In this document: positions 46,804 through 56,670 of the stretch, piece after piece
Numbering within the stretch: position 1 is the stretch's first letter
How the letters are laid out: the number at the start of each line of letters is the position of its first letter
NCBI GenBank assembly: GCA_033977485.1
Contig: CM066998.1
Location: 55,456,274-55,520,273, forward strand
Direction of reading: 5' to 3'
From: Hydrangea macrophylla
Lineage: Eukaryota; Streptophyta; Magnoliopsida; Cornales; Hydrangeaceae
Length of the DNA: 64,000 nucleotides
Notes under the pieces: model-generated
Seen by the model: the letters and a program-made list of their open reading frames with translations, nothing else
Databases searched by the model: none
What the model was told of the DNA's origin: nothing
Program-made: the position numbers and the translations under genes

Positions 46804-47102
46804 AACTGCCAACCCTCCTGTGGGCCTACCGAACTACGCCCCGAGCGGCAATAGGTGAGACGCCGTTTTCCTTAACCTACGGGTTTAAGGCAGTGGTCCC
46901 TATAGAGCTCGGGTTGCCTACTTACCGGGTGGCGAATTACAGCATGCCAGACAACAAAGATGCACTCAGAACAGAACTGGACTTGGAAGAGGAGAAAAGA
47001 GACCGGGCGTATCTAAAAGTTGCAGCCTACAAGAAGAGGGTGTCCCGGTACTATAATAGCAGGGGGAAGCATCGTAGTTTCCTGGTGGGGGATCTGTCCT
47101 GA
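46804..47102 (+). pseudogene. Tat integrase C-terminal part
   Basis: Continues the Tat pol interrupted at 20487: ELPTLLWAYRTTPR, GETPFSLTYGFKAVVPIE and KRVSRYYNSRGKHRSF, the end of the Tat integrase core and its C-terminal region. It closes at a TGA at 47100; related sequence (WEGPYLVTR-like residues in another frame) continues to about 47225. No chromodomain is present, as expected for Tat. Confidence 0.88.
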
Positions 47103-47415
47103 AGGCCGTCAATCAGTCCTCAAAAGTCCCGAGCCATGGAAAGTTGGGGTCAAACTGGGAAGGCCCATATCTAGTTACTCGGGTAAACCGCCTGGGAACA
47201 TACTGGATTCGGAGCTTGGATGGACGTGATCTGTCTCACCCTTGGCATGTGTAACACCTCCGCATGTATTATCAATAACCCAGAGATGAGGACAGTTTAG
47301 CACTGGTTAGGAAATTTTCGTAGCTCTATTTGAGCATTCATTATAAATTTTTGAATAAAATAAAAGACTTTACTTTGCAAAATTACACCTATCACAGTCC
47401 CATCCAATATTGACA

Positions 47416-47600
47416 GACCTCGGGCCTAACCCTGAGGCAAAAGACCTTGGTTTAAAACCAAGGCACAAAGACCTCGGGCCTAACCCCGAGGTAAAAGACC
47501 TTGGCTCAAAACCAAGGCACAAAGACCTCGGGTCTAACCCCGAGGCAAAAGACCTTGGCTCAAAACCAAGGCATAAAGACCTCAGGCCTAACCCCGAGAC
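47416..47600 (+). repeat. Tandem hairpin array downstream of Tat pol
   Basis: About 3.5 units of 54 bp. Each unit has two stem-loops, CCTCGGGcctaacCCCGAGG and CCTTGGctcaaaaCCAAGG, each preceded by AAAGA. The small Tat element has the same AAAGACCTCGGG hairpins on its coding strand. A second short repeat pair (CATCCCGRACGRTAAACA, about 47849 and 47890) follows. Confidence 0.85.
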
Positions 47601-48202
47601 GACGGCTTCGCTTACGCCCAACGAGCGACGGAGGCGAACCCCCTTGGTGGCTGACGATGGCAAGCCTCAAATGACCCTACAACCACCCATGTTCGAGGTC
47701 AGTTTCCTATGGCCACTCACTCTCGCATACCGGCCTTAGCAAAATGCTTGGGGGACAGGGACTAGGCTAAAACAGGAAATCACACCGGTCATTAGAAGGA
47801 CTTGGAATCCTAACATTCCTAATTACTTATAGTGATCAGAGATAAAACATCCCGGACGATAAACACGATTTTCCTATAATACACCGGGCCATCCCGAACG
47901 GTAAACAGGGCAAGTTCCTATGATACACCGGGCAGTCACCTTTAAAACAGGTCTGTAAGACCAGATGTTCTACCAGTTACTATCCTAAACCATTTGCTAA
48001 GGCAGTGATTTAGGTCGGTCAAAACTAGGCAGACACTGGCAATCACAAACAAGCACACAAGTACAAAAACAGTAAGCAGTTTATGGAAAGTTGGTCTCAA
48101 GGACCTTTTCATTAATTCAAAACTATTTGTACAAGGCATGGGGGTAGTTGTAGTAGCCTCCCAAAAAAAAACTACAATACAAAAGAAAATAGGTCGGGGA
48201 CC

Positions 48203-50755
48203 TCATTCGTCCACCTCGACCACGTCTTTGGTCTCCCCAGCCTCCTCTTTTGGGTCAGTTCCTCCTCCCGGTGCAGAGCCTCCACCCGGGGCAGCCTCCT
48301 CAGCAAGGCCGGCATCAGCAGCGGGGCCCTCGCCCGCAGCAGGACCTACATCCCAAAAGTTTGAATTAATCCCTTCGTAGGACGATATGTCCCACTCGGG
48401 GTGATCCCGGGATATCCTACGCTTCAGATCTTCATAGCCCTGGAAGAAGCCGTCGTTGAAAGCTTTTTCTCGGGCCCCAGCTACCGTCACCTCTGCCAGT
48501 TCCCTCTCCTGCGCCTCAGCCACTCCTAGACTGGCCCGAGCAACCTCTAGGTTGGCCTGGGTGGTAACCATCTTGGCTTGAGTAGCGCCAAGGCTCAAGG
48601 TAAAACCCTTCACCTTATCCTTCTCTACGGCCAAAGCGGTGCCCCTGGCCTCTGAGATCGCCCGCTCCTCAGACAAAGCAGCTTCAGCAGCAGCGGCCCT
48701 CCTGGCCAGGAAAGGTAGGAAGGACTCAGCCCCGGCGGCCATGCATACAACCTGCGAGAAGTTAAAACCAACAGGTCAGAGAACAAGCATAGTTGATAAA
48801 ATAGTCGAAGAAAAGGAAACAAAGGCAGGAGAACTCACCATGTGAGAGAGGCTGTACAACCAGCTTTGGAAGCCCTCAGCAGACATGTTTTCACATGCCT
48901 CCACTTGGTTGGGGAGCAGACCAGGCTTCACCCGATCCTTGATCTCGGCCGAGGCAGCCATTGGTGCCACGGTCGGCACCCCTGCCCGAGGGGTAGTCTC
49001 TTCAACTACCACCACATGGGGAGTTGAGGTTCCCACTGGCTCCGGACAGTTTGCTACACCGTGCTGGATCCGCCTCAGCGGGCGCTCTCCACCCGGGGCT
49101 CCGTGACGGGCCTTTTTTCTTGCGCCACCGCCATCCGGGCGGCAGCAGCAGTAGCGGCAACGACCTTCCTCTCTCTCAGTTGCTCTATATTTCTCTTCAG
49201 AGCCATCTCTAAAAAAGGAAAAAATTGAACAGTTAAAAACCGACGTAAAAGACGGGGAAGGAGTACCACGGGAGAAAGTCGAGTCCGAGCACTTACCAGG
49301 AAGGATTGGGGGAATATCGGAGCTTTGGTGGGCTAAGCCGGGTTGTCAGTAGCTCGGAAGTCACCGATCCGAGTTAACACATTCCAGATGTTTATCGGTC
49401 AGTCGGCCAAACTCCTGATTCGGGCTTGGCACTCGTCAGGAATGCTCGGCGGGCTAGTTGATCCCACTGTAAAGCCAAGTACAAAATGGTTAGTCTCGGA
49501 AACTGGAGTACAATAAAGAAGAAAGCAACAAAAAGTAAAACCGAACGGGCTTACCCCTCAACTCTCTTGCCCAGGAAGTCCTCATCTGGATCCCGGGGGC
49601 CGGTTCGTAGAGCCCGAGGGTGGACACTTGGAAGAACCTATTCTTCCACCCTTTGTTGTTGCTCGGGCAGTTGACCAAGATCTTCCTCCCCTAGCGAGCC
49701 CCGAGAGAAAAGAAGCCGGTCTCTCCATGTACGGGGAATGGGCGGTGCATCCAGAGGAACTCCTGGACGGAGAGTTCATATTCAAAGACCTGGGGCCACA
49801 AAGAGATGGACCCCATCAAGAACCTCCAACCGTTCGGGACCAACTGGCCCGGGGCAATCCCCAAGTATATTAGGACGTCCCGAACGACCGGATGGATGGG
49901 GATGCGAAACCCAGCCATGAGGATGTCCTCGTATAGGGTGGTGAAACCTCGCTGGTAGATTTACCCCCCCCCCCCCCCCCGACGTTAACGGCTATGGAGC
50001 AGTGGTTGGGAAGGCCGTAACTATCCTTAATGCACCCGAGATCTTTAGTGCGCAAGGTGGACGGGATGAATTCGCTGGAGAAGGCTACCTTGGGGTTGGG
50101 TTCCCCTGGTGTCTCGTCGCCTGAACCCTGGGAAATAGAAGCGACGGGGGCTTCCTGGTCTGACTCATCATTAGAGAGACGAATCGGGATCCTACCTTTA
50201 CTCTGTTGGTCAGACGGGGAAGCGGACGGTGGATCTAGGCTAGTGTCAGGGCTTCTCGATCGGTATATCTCATCCTCTGACCGGGAAGCAGAATTGAAGC
50301 CGGAATGTTCCATTTCTAGTACTCTTATGGTAGGATGGGGAAGCAGGTTACACCCTAAGTATGGGTCAGGAACCCCGAGCCTAGTATACAAAGGGGGCAA
50401 GGTCACTAACCTAAAAGGTAAAGAGTGAATGGTACTCAACATAAGATGACACTCCCTCAAGACTACCCCGGAAACTCCCGCTTGGTTCAACTGCCCTAAG
50501 ATGCCTCCTGACTTGAAGAAAGAATAGAACCTAAGGAAGAAAAAATCCCACTCCCATTCTAACCTAAGTGGGTTTGCTCTCTCCAGCCACGCTCAAAAAA
50601 GAAGGGAAGGAAAAGAGTGAAGAACTGAAATTGGAAAGGAAAGACTTACAAAGTTTAGCGCAGAAAAGGGCTCGGGAATCTTGCTCGGAAACTTGATCGC
50701 TCTCAAACCGCTCGAGAATATGTGTCTTTGCAACAAGGAGTTGAGAAATGAACAA
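48203..50755 (-). pseudogene. Antisense, intron-containing ORF in the Tat 3' region (Transposase_28/PF04195-like)
   Basis: On the strand opposite to pol, five putative exons joined by GT-AG sites: 50755-50650, 50507-49555, 49466-49297, 49208-48839, 48751-48203. Exon 2 carries PVVRDVLIYLGIAPGQL and VPNGWRFLMG, as in the plant 'putative gypsy-type transposon' domain (PF04195). The last two exons join in frame (LYSLSHM-VVCMAAGAES) into an Ala/Glu-rich coiled-coil-like tail ending DVVEVDE. Extra antisense ORFs occur in some Tat elements. Breaks: a 17-nt poly-C tract (49964-49980) shifts the frame in exon 2, a TAG near 49689, and two stops in exon 3. Function is unknown; the splicing model is inferred by eye. 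Confidence 0.65.
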
Positions 50756-50758
50756 GTG

Positions 50759-50774
50759 TTCCTTTATAAAGGAA
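50759..50774 (-). promoter_or_regulatory. Putative TATA box for the antisense Tat gene
   Basis: A perfect 16-bp palindrome TTCCTTTATAAAGGAA immediately upstream, in the minus sense, of the first Met of the antisense ORF at 50755. The distance is too short for that Met to be the start unless translation begins at a later ATG such as the one at 50490, so the true start is open. Confidence 0.45.
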
Positions 50775-51149
50775 CTACAGACGGTTTAGATCAAAATAGA
50801 TCCAACGGCTCGTGCGCTTTCCTGCCCAAAGTGGCTAACAGTTGTCACCTCGGGCACGCGAAGCATTGCCTCAAAAGGCACACGCATTAAATGCACTACT
50901 AGACGGTTCGGTTACCGTGTAAACGGTCCGGTTACTTCCACGCTGGTATCGTTTGATCCTGACTAGGCCAGTCACAAGCTGATACATGGCGCAGGTAGGA
51001 CTCGGGCCTATAGGGCCACCGCTCGGTCCATACCCCGGCTGGCCACAACGACCGGTCTCACCCCGGGTTGAATCCCGGTCTCTTACCGGACGGTTCCTCA
51101 AAAGCAGTCTTAATTTTCAAACTTCATCTGATGGGACATCACATCAACT

Positions 51150-51167
51150 TAAAAAATGGGGGGCAGC
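51150..51167 (+). other. Polypurine tract of the Tat element
   Basis: AAAAAATGGGGGGCAGC directly before the 3' LTR, nearly identical to the tract of the small Tat-type element. Confidence 0.8.
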
Positions 51168-51784
51168 TGATACGCCCAGAAATGTTCTTCTACAAGTCAA
51201 ACCTCCACGTCAACAGCAAAGGACCCGGATTATCTAAAAAATGAGCTGGTGGCCCACCGATCCCGAGGCCTTTCGAGGGTAACCACTCGGTATGCTCGCA
51301 TAGCCCAGGCATGCGGTGCAGCAGCTCTCCACAAGGTGCGATTTGACAGCCCAACAGCTCAGCAGTTTCCTAAATCAGTCAGAAGACTAATAAAAAAAGT
51401 GTAAATAGTTTCCTAAGCCATTTAGGAAACCTCCCATGATTTATGCTCATCAGCTTATAATTAGATTAGGCTTCCTTATCTAATTAGTTGCCTAATGCGG
51501 GTGGTCTCTTGCACCTATAAAATAGGTCACTCACCTCCATTAGAGGGAATCACATTTGTAACTTAAAGAATAGCATATACACTCATCTGATAGGCATATA
51601 CCCAGCCGGTATTACTGGTAGTGCCACCCAACTGTTGGCTCACCAGGCCCACCGGTGATCTGCTAGTGAAGCGCACTGACGCACCCGTGGACGTAGGTCA
51701 CCTTATTAACGGGGCCGAACCACATACAATTGATTGTGTCACCATATCTTTCTTAATCTCTCTTACCAATTTTTGGTATCATCA
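51168..51784 (+). repeat. 3' LTR of the Tat element
   Basis: 617 bp partner of 14760-15378 with the same TATA region (from 51516). Substitutions are scattered along the LTR, many of them transitions. Host sequence resumes at 51785 for 157 bp with no feature seen. Confidence 0.9.
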
Positions 51785-51941
51785 AGTACTATTGTGGGCG
51801 GTGACAACATAACTAGGTCCACAACTTTGCCAAGTCAACGGTAATATAGAGCCGCCTGTACCAATGGCCGTGGTGGGGTATAAGGAGTGGGGGAGTTAGA
51901 AATGATTTCGTATAATAGTATTGCTAATTACTTTAATTGTA

Positions 51942-52498
51942 TGTTAGAAAGCACAATTGGCCAAGTCTGGTTATATTAAAAGACATTGTGATCCTTTGGT
52001 GCTACGAATCCTAAAGGACATTATGATCCTGGACAATATAATATCCTCATACAGATTTTCTAAATTTTCACTTTACTTCTTCACGTTATTGTACCTTGTA
52101 AGAAATATGTGGGCTATACGGGCACCCACATACATTGGACCGGGTCCAATGGGCCTTGGCCTTGGTGACCTAGGGTGTGTACCTATATATATTTATATTG
52201 CACACATTTAGGGTTACACACACTACAACCAAGTAGCCGGTCTCTCTCTCACGGTTTTCTCTCTCTAAAGCCATCACCACAGAGTTTGGGGATTTAGCGC
52301 GTGACATTGACATAGACCGCTCTAGTAGCTTCTTCTACGACCTAGGCAATGCACAAGGGAGTATACGGAAGCAATGAAGGTGCAGCAGGTTCATGGTTCT
52401 TAATTGAGTGCGCCGACTCAATCGATCCAGTCGGGCTATATTCCGCTAAGTAAGTGACCTAAACCCGACTCCATGCTTGTGTGCATGATTTTTCTACA
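51942..52498 (+). repeat. Probable LTR of a non-autonomous element
   Basis: TGTTAG...TTCTACA, 557 bp, with TATA-rich sequence at 52181-52195 followed by a CT-rich leader. It is followed at once by a primer site. No second copy is in the window, so the element probably extends beyond 64000. Confidence 0.6.
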
Positions 52499-52512
52499 TT
52501 GGTATCAGAGCC
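52499..52512 (+). other. Primer-binding site (tRNA-iMet type)
   Basis: TTGGTATCAGAGCC immediately after the LTR end at 52498. Confidence 0.75.
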
Positions 52513-54576
52513 TACAGGTTGTTGTTCGCCTTTATGTGCCCAAAAACGAATCCACCATTGATGGATTTCAAGCTTTTTTACAAAAACTTTGAAAAAATGA
52601 TTTTCAAGTGGGTCTAATACAAAACTCCAATATGAGTCCGAATTTTTTACATGGTTGTGTTCCTTATGGTCCCTAGAGTCCCCCAATGAAGTCTCATGGG
52701 CTGATTATCTCCCATGTGGGAGAAATCACAAACCCAAGATTAGGTTTTGGGTTGAAAACAAAATTTTTTCAGAACTTTGCTCTCTATTTTTGGAAGCTTT
52801 AGTTATTTAATCAATCAGTTTTTTGGCATGAACTTGTAGTACTTCGTAAGAGCTTTCCATCGATATAAAATTTGTAACTTTTTGATGAAAAATGAGTGAG
52901 ATATGAGCTTGCAAAGTTGGAGGGTTGAGCAGCCCCCAAAACCCAGTTTGGCTTTATTTTGGGAAAGATGAACCAGAGATTGGCCACATCCACTCTCGCT
53001 GAGCAGAGTGGGGCCCACTCGCCGGCCGACGTTGGTCCGGCGACCATGGGTCCGGAGAGTGGAGATGTGTCTCTAGGCTCCAGTCCATAATATATATTTT
53101 ATATATTTTTATTGGAAAAATATTTAATTATTTTGTAATTAAAACAGCTTCCGCTATTAAATTAAATAGTTTTTAATATTTTAAACGGTTTTAATTGCTT
53201 TAAAATTCTGAAAAAATATGAAAAATTAATTTTTTATTTTTCCTACATTATGGATACTGAGTGGGACCAAAAATAATTTTATGGTAAATTATTTCATTGT
53301 TTTTTTGGTATTTTAGAGCATAATATTGTTTTAAATGTGTTTTTAATTACTTAAAATATTAAAAAATGCATATTAATTTTTGAAATCAAAATGTAGTGTT
53401 TAGTACACCGTAAGGGACTCTAAGATAATTTTTGTGTAAATTATCATGTATTTTAATATTTTAGAGCATGTAATTTATGCTTTTGGGCATTTATTTATTT
53501 GCTTAAAATAGCCAAAATACACTATTAATTTTTGTAATTAATATGGACATAAGGGACACTGTTTTGAGATCATATAAACTTTTGTGGGAACCATAGATAG
53601 TTTTTGGTAAATTATCTAAATCAAATTGATATTTTAGAGCATACAATCATGTGTTTTTGTACACGTATTAAATTGCTTAAAAATTTTTTATTGATTATTA
53701 GTTCAAGGAATTAACACAATGTGTTTAGAACACTAGTGAAAGCTTGAAAGTATTTTAGTTAATTTTCTCGTTCTTTGGGATATATATTTTAGAGTATATA
53801 TTTTGTTTGAGTATGCAATATTAATTGCTTAAAATATAACAATTAAGTTGTTAATGGTTGAACTTAATGAATGGTGTTTTTGCACACTGTTTGGAGACTT
53901 GAGAAAATTTTGTGAATTATCTCAATTTTTGTTTTGGTATTTTAGAGCATAAAATTTATGCTTATGGTCATTTATTTAATTGCTTAAAATAGCCAAAATA
54001 GACTATTAATTTTTAAACCTTGGAGAACAAATACCTTGAAATTTTTATTTTTTTGGGAATTTAGTTGCTCATAGTTAATTTTGCTTATCTAGATCAATTC
54101 ATTCTATTAAATTGATTCAAAAACGTTTTTGGGCCTTGATAACCTTTTGGAAAATTCTTTATAATGAAAAATAAGTTTTTTAGTTTTTTAAATTTTTTCT
54201 ATGAGGTATTAAATTAATTTGTTAATTTAAAAGCCATTAATCAATTGGTTTTTAAAATAAGTTTTAAACCCTAAAATTGGGTTAAAATTAATGAAAAATC
54301 CAAGATTTTTTCATTGATTTTACTTAGCTTATGCGAGCTATCCGGGCTATGCAATAATCTTTTTATTGCACAATTTATTATTTTAGAGGCTCACTGCATT
54401 ATTGGTCATGCTTTATATTACTGTTGTTTGTGATTGGATGACCCGAAAGCTTTAATCCTCTTACTTAAATGGAGTGATGGATTAGTCCATTCATATTTTA
54501 AATAGACCACATGAGTGCTTTGTGTATGTGATTAATGCATTAATCTGGATAAAATGAATGGACAATTAATTGACAA
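52513..54576 (+). other. Non-coding interior of the 51942 element, left part
   Basis: No open frame with a recognisable family and no gag or pol motif. AT-rich, with the diverged tandem repeats at 53270-54010. It ends at the insertion of element W and resumes at 63424. Confidence 0.55.
53270..54010 (+). repeat. Diverged ~160-bp tandem repeats
   Basis: The anchor TATTTTAGAGCAT or a close variant recurs near 53309, 53457, 53630, 53785 and 53938. It is followed each time by a stretch with ATTGCTTAAAAT and CTATTAATTTTT, and later by GGTAAATTATC-like sequence. Spacing is 145-175 bp. Units are strongly diverged, so the array is old. Confidence 0.7.
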
Positions 54577-56624
54577 TGTCACGTCCCGGAACCACCCAGA
54601 TGGTCCTAGGATACGTGGCACGCCACCAAGGCTTAACCCCAGTCATTAAAGTTCCAAAATAAGTTTAAAATAACTTAAACCAAAGAAGCTCAACAATAAT
54701 AATAATAAATAAATAAACAAAATCCTGTCTTTGCAATTAGCCAAAAACCTTGTTTTAGTAAATAGTAAATTCACAAATAATATTACCAAATCACAAGTTG
54801 AAATCAACATTAATGCTTTAAATCATTTAGAATAAAATTAAAGTCACAAGCACGAGTTTCCAAGTACAAGCAAGAGTTTTTAAATAATTTAAGGAAAATA
54901 CTAAATATAATCATTTACAACCAACCCAATAAATAAAACTCTAAATTCAAACGTCCCAATCTAATAACATTAGCCATAGCAACACTACGATAAAACACAA
55001 TCCCAACTAACACAGTCCAACCATATATTACAGAAGTTAAGTTACAACCCGACTAAAGTTTAAAGCTTAACTAGAAATATTACATAAGTCTTAACCCAAC
55101 CAAAGTATGACTCGTACTATCATTCAGATTAAAACCGATTAATTACAACTATATTGCAAGCTTTAAATTAAAAAAAACAAGTAACTATTAACAAAATTAC
55201 AACAACTTCCCAACCCTAACCAAGCCACTTCCCAGCTTACTTCCCCGATTCCTCGCCGCGATCATCTACGATGGTTATTCAATAACCACTACAATATATA
55301 AGCTACATGCTTAGTGAGTAATGCTAATCATGATTATGGATAATAAACATACTCAATTCAACATATTACAAATAACTATAGTCTCTGGCAATTACTAGTT
55401 CACTCCTACCACTACCGGCTAGCCCGCGGCTCCACTCCCCAAGCCCACGTGACTAGTCATGACCCACGCCCTCACACGTGCGGTCCCATAGGCCTTTGAC
55501 GGCCGTGGTCGTCACCACAAAGATTACCTCATGGTGGTATAGAACTAGCAATTTCCATTGACCCAAATGGGCAACTCAACATGCTCATTTAATCATTACA
55601 CCGTGCTTTCACAAATAAATTGGGCCTAATTTAGCCACATGAATTTTGCCCAATAATAAACTAAATAAATTAAATAACGCTAATTAGACATGCTTTGGCA
55701 TTACAATTGAACCCAACATGAAAATCATCCAAATATCAAAATTAACATCACTCACCTCTTGGGTTTTGCTCCTAATTGTGAAATTACAAGGCTAGTATGA
55801 ATCAGGTACAAATCCTATACATAAATTACAAGTTATTAGCTAAAACCCCAAAAAGGGTCGCGGAAAAACTGTCACAGAACTCAATAAAATTAGTACCAAT
55901 AGATTTGACTCACCCCCAAGAGTCCGAATATGTAGCCTGTTTTAAAAACCGACGTCGTTCAACTCGTCAACCGTCGTCGAGAAATTTGCCGTCAAAATTA
56001 TCATCGATAAACGTCTCGTATACTAACTTTCTGAAAGTTTAATTGAAGAAGATGAGAGTGACTCATCTTATACGTGTTATGTTATAAGAATTTTTCCAAT
56101 TTTAGTATAACTTCCACGTAATTTTACTAGTTTTACAATTATACCCCCGTTAATTATTAAACTGTATTAAAACTATCCCAAATCTAAATGGGTATTTGTC
56201 TATATCTCGCATGGGTCCCATAAGTGGTCCCATATAATTAAATGAAGTTGCTAATTAGCCTACTAATTATGCAACGTGTTCAATTCGTGCTCACAAAGGT
56301 ACCCCTAATTGACCCAAAAGTGGTCACTACCTATAACATGATATTATTAACAATAAAACAATATATCATTTAAGCCTTAATAAACATTTAGGCACATAGG
56401 GTATTCCACATATAATGTCCCATCTCAACTGGGACCCATCAACGCACATCCCAACTTGGGATTGCCATACTGGCCAAAACTGGGTTCCCAACTGGACACC
56501 AATAATCAACTTAGTGGGTCAATCCCACTCCAATAAGTGTCATATAACACATCAATTTAACATTAACTCATGATTATTCATGCTAAAGCAGTATTAAATA
56601 TAAATCGCGGGAGCGAGTGTCACA
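54577..56624 (-). repeat. 3' LTR of element W
   Basis: 2048 bp, TGTGACACTCGC...GGGACGTGACA on the minus strand. Many of its differences from the 5' LTR are C/T or G/A changes. Confidence 0.92.
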
Positions 56625-56661
56625 TCTCTCCCCTACTTAGAAAGGAGTTTGTCCCCAAACT
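56625..56661 (-). other. Polypurine tract and pre-PPT hairpin of element W
   Basis: The minus strand has AGTTTG-GGGA-CAAACT (56646-56661), then AGTAGGGGAGAGA up to the LTR. Same hairpin as in Z; X and Y have a different stem at the same place. Confidence 0.8.
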
Positions 56662-56670
56662 CATAGTACC

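Larger units (their letters stand above)
14760..51784 (+). mobile_element. Ty3/gypsy Tat-lineage retrotransposon, host of nested insertions
   Basis: LTRs at 14760-15378 and 51168-51784 bound the element; flanks read agtat and agtac, a target duplication with one difference. Order: LTR, primer site, gag, protease, RT, RNase H, second (archaeal-type) RNase H, integrase, hairpin repeats, antisense gene, polypurine tract, LTR. The second RNase H and lack of chromodomain place it in the Tat lineage. Without element X and its duplicated target it is about 10.7 kb. Stops and one frameshift make it inactive. It is the oldest layer of this nest. Confidence 0.9.

Noticed and set aside
52811..53047. Minus-strand open frames of 67-78 residues after the primer site at 52499
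   Set aside because: Two overlapping frames with no recognisable domain, in the leader of a non-coding element.
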